Under the pieces are notes generated by a model. The model made no database searches and had not been told where the DNA came from. It worked only from the letters and a program-made list of their open reading frames with translations. A stretch of 43,683 nucleotides of DNA from a virus. Numbering within the stretch: position 1 is the first letter of the stretch; every line of letters begins with the position of its first letter. Positions 42,148 through 43,683 of the stretch are shown here, in pieces. Position numbers and translations under genes: made by a program. The stretch is from IMG/VR virus record IMGVR_UViG_3300036768_000022, positions 1-43,683 of that record, one strand, 5' to 3'.

Positions 42148-42648
42148 TTAGAAGGACATGCCGGAACTCAGCTTGCGGACAATATGTTCTTTGGCTTCCG
42201 ATTCAGAAAGCCCGAGGTTCTCTTGCATTTTCTTAATGATGTTGAAAATCTGAGAAAATGCTTTTTCTTCCGTAAATTCTACTGCCTTCTTTTCTGCCTT
42301 GATGTCTTCCGAAAGCCATTCCTCGAAAATCAACTCCCAATTGGCACGAAGGGATGCAAGCTTCTTTTCATCCAGCTTGCCATCGGAAACAAACAATCCG
42401 CTTTCTTTATCAAACTTATGAAGTTTGATTGCATCAATCAGTTTCTTAACTGCCCTAACCTTGCCCGCAATCTTCGCGCTGATGAGGATGTTGTTAAGGA
42501 AAGATACATTGGTATCTTTCTGATACCGCTGGACGCTGTTATAAAGGAATTGAAGATACCGCTCCTCACGCTCAATGGCTTTCTTACCAGTGAAATATTG
42601 TACAGAAGCGGCATACTCTTTGTCGGACAAGATGTTGTAAATCTTCAT
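42148..42648 (-). CDS. First right-arm gene: 166-aa early protein, unknown
   Basis: MKIYNILSDKEYAASVQYFT..., helical, Lys- and Glu-rich, no known motif. GGGGG lies 9 bases before the ATG. It is the gene nearest the promoters at 43149-43327 and is followed by its own terminator, so it is probably the earliest and most expressed protein. Such first genes often act on the host. No function can be read from the text. Confidence 0.7.
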   Translation of the reverse strand: MKIYNILSDKEYAASVQYFTGKKAIEREERYLQFLYNSVQRYQKDTNVSFLNNILISAKIAGKVRAVKKLIDAIKLHKFDKESGLFVSDGKLDEKKLASLRANWELIFEEWLSEDIKAEKKAVEFTEEKAFSQIFNIIKKMQENLGLSESEAKEHIVRKLSSGMSF

Positions 42649-42967
42649 GGCAATACCCCCTTTGTTGTGGATGACATGGCTTACAGATTAAGCCGCATAG
42701 CAGACTGAACAACAATCTGCTATAAGAATAATCTGTTATTTCTTTTCTTATGATGCTATAGGTACGTTTGCCATCTAAGGCCGCGAACACCTGAGCATCA
42801 GCCTATATCGAAGCTTGTCATCTTCTTACATGCTGTAAACATGGATATAGGATTTTGTCGTATGCAAGCCCTAGCATCAATTGCTTTTCATCATTTATAG
42901 TCAATAGCATTAAGCCATTGTCACCAAATAACTATTCAGCCTTCTGCTATGTCCGGCCTCTCCATCC

Positions 42968-43079
42968 AGCCTATGCAATCAATGCTGAACTATTCCCTCA
43001 GATCATTCAGGGATAAATTTACTTAGTAAATTCTCCATGCCAGCCTATGCCATTAGGCTGTCATTGATTGCATATGCCT
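42968..43079. repeat. Inverted and direct repeats in the control region
   Basis: AGCCTATGCAATCAATG (42968-42984) is repeated inverted at 43062-43079 as CATTGATTGCATATGCCT. CCAGCCTATGC is also repeated directly at 43040-43050. The spacing is too long for a terminator. Iteron-like binding sites or a long dyad of an origin are possible. Confidence 0.6.
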
Positions 43080-43148
43080 TCACCAGTAGAGGCTAAAGCT
43101 TTTGCATACTTTGTTAAAGAGCAGGAAATCTCACGCTTCCATGCTTCC

Positions 43149-43177
43149 ATCATATCCAATCATCACAAGCTTGTCAA
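43149..43177 (-). promoter_or_regulatory. Sigma-70-like promoter, right arm
   Basis: On the - strand TTGACA (43177-43172), 17-base spacer, TATGAT (43154-43149): perfect -35 and 5 of 6 at -10. It points at the 166-aa early gene, about 500 bases away. No phage RNA polymerase gene was found, so host polymerase must read the early region. Confidence 0.7.
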
Positions 43178-43298
43178 CGTTGCCAAGTCAGGGCCGCTCC
43201 CGGATGATTTGACACGATAGTAGGATGACGTGTACCGTTTTCCGCCTTACAGGGCCCCCTAGGCCCTATCCTACCACCTGTTGACCAAGCTTGCTTAC

Positions 43299-43327
43299 AG
43301 ATTAGCAAGACTTTTTCATCTTGTCAA
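43299..43327 (-). promoter_or_regulatory. Second sigma-70-like promoter, right arm
   Basis: On the - strand TTGACA (43327-43322), 17-base spacer, TAATCT (43304-43299). The -35 is perfect and the -10 weaker. It stands upstream of the first promoter in the same direction. Confidence 0.5.
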
Positions 43328-43494
43328 TCCGTGAGCTTGGAAGCTGTTCGCGATTCGTTGGATACATTAAAGCACAGGGAAGAACAGGATGCAAGAGGAA
43401 AACAAGAAGTTTTATCATCAAATGTTTTTATAACAGCTATAAGAAAAGCTTATGCTGATTGACGGAACTTTTGTGAAAAAAAATTGTCTAATAT

Positions 43495-43514
43495 AACATT
43501 ATTATATTAATGTT
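43495..43514. promoter_or_regulatory. Palindrome overlapping a possible left-arm -10
   Basis: AACATTA and TAATGTT form a perfect 7-6-7 inverted repeat. It overlaps a -10-like TATAAC (43492-43497) on the + strand; the matching -35 is poor. The arrangement resembles an operator on a promoter that reads toward the terminase. No binding protein can be named. Confidence 0.35.
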
Positions 43515-43540
43515 AATAAGAGAAGAAAGAATAAGAATAG

Positions 43541-43556
43541 AAATGAGAATAATTCT

Positions 43557-43561
<5 letters not shown>
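43541..43561. promoter_or_regulatory. Perfect Fur-box-like palindrome
   Basis: AAATGAGAAT, a central A, then its exact reverse complement: a 10-1-10 palindrome. It carries the same half-site as the array at 144-221 and lies about 158 bp upstream of it on the circle. It is downstream of the possible left-arm promoter near 43492, where a repressor would be expected to act. Confidence 0.55.

Positions 43562-43683
<122 letters not shown>

Larger units (their letters stand above)
42649..43556. promoter_or_regulatory. Divergent control region / possible origin
   Basis: No gene seen over about 900 bases. It contains two sigma-70-like promoters for the right arm, direct copies of CCAGCCTATGC (42966-42976 and 43040-43050), an inverted repeat with a 13-base perfect match (TATGCAATCAATG 42972-42984 and its complement 43062-43074), a dyad AGGGCC-CCCTA-GGCCCT (43251-43267) with outer GTAGGAT/ATCCTAC, and an AT-rich end with operator-like palindromes. 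Repeats plus position between diverging arms fit a replication origin as well as a promoter region. Confidence 0.55.

Noticed and set aside
42133-42708. Long open frame on the + strand opposite the 166-aa early gene
   Set aside because: It is the antisense shadow of 42148-42648, covers the terminator hairpin region and has no ribosome site. Gene order favours the - strand.
43209-43240. A + strand promoter starting at TTGACA 43210
   Set aside because: No -10-like hexamer at 16-18 bases; the sequence there is G+C-rich (GTACCG).

Overview
The window is one complete or nearly complete genome of a short-tailed (podovirus) phage, about 42-43% G+C by eye. The last 127 bases (43557-43683) are identical to the first 127, so the sequence closes into a 43,556-bp circle. 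An exact 127-base overlap is what a de Bruijn assembler run at k=127 leaves on a circular or circularly permuted molecule. I therefore treat it as a closure mark, not as a proven T7-style terminal repeat. The virion genes follow the T7 plan: connector-type portal, scaffold, capsid, tail tubes A and B, and internal core proteins with a transglycosylase. The replication genes are T7-like too, but there is no phage RNA polymerase. With nrdA/nrdB, thyX and phoH this fits the SIO1/VpV262-like (Zobellviridae-like) podoviruses. That placement is inference. Shine-Dalgarno sites, sigma-70-like promoters and Fur-box-like palindromes suggest a gammaproteobacterial host.

Layout. Two arms diverge from a regulatory region of about 1.2 kb that spans the circle junction (42649-43556 plus 1-321). 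The left arm (322-23196, + strand) holds the packaging, virion and lysis genes: small terminase, an HNH-like protein, tailspike and fibre, large terminase, portal, scaffold, major capsid protein, a terminator, then head fibre, tail tubes A and B, internal proteins, endolysin and holins. It ends at a terminator at 23206. The right arm (42648 down to 23251, - strand) starts with an early protein, a trio of tiny genes and three tRNAs (Arg, Leu, Met). Next come an unknown 442-aa protein, a zinc peptidase and a G+C-rich two-gene island. Nucleotide and replication functions follow: ThyX, primase, helicase, DNA polymerase, SSB, 5'-3' exonuclease, HNH, MazG-like, 3'-5' exonuclease, partial cytosine methylase, PhoH, NrdA and NrdB.

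Notable points. NrdB and DNA polymerase are each split by a group I intron at active-site codons, and the splice sites can be deduced to the base. The polymerase intron keeps the collapsed ends of an HNH/EndoVII-type homing endonuclease gene. A second, frameshifted member of that family sits just upstream of the polymerase gene. Three small early genes carry in-frame TAA codons, and one of these also has a frameshift. Fur-box-like palindromes stand in a 29-bp-phased array before the left arm. A structured intergenic element with the core CCCTANGNGATGGTAT occurs three times.

How the genes work together. The right arm is probably read first by host RNA polymerase from sigma-70 promoters at 43149-43177 and 43299-43327. 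It supplies dNTPs (NrdAB, ThyX, MazG-like) and a T7-like replisome in which primase and helicase are separate genes. The left arm then builds a T7-type virion and lyses the cell with an M15 peptidase and holin-like proteins.
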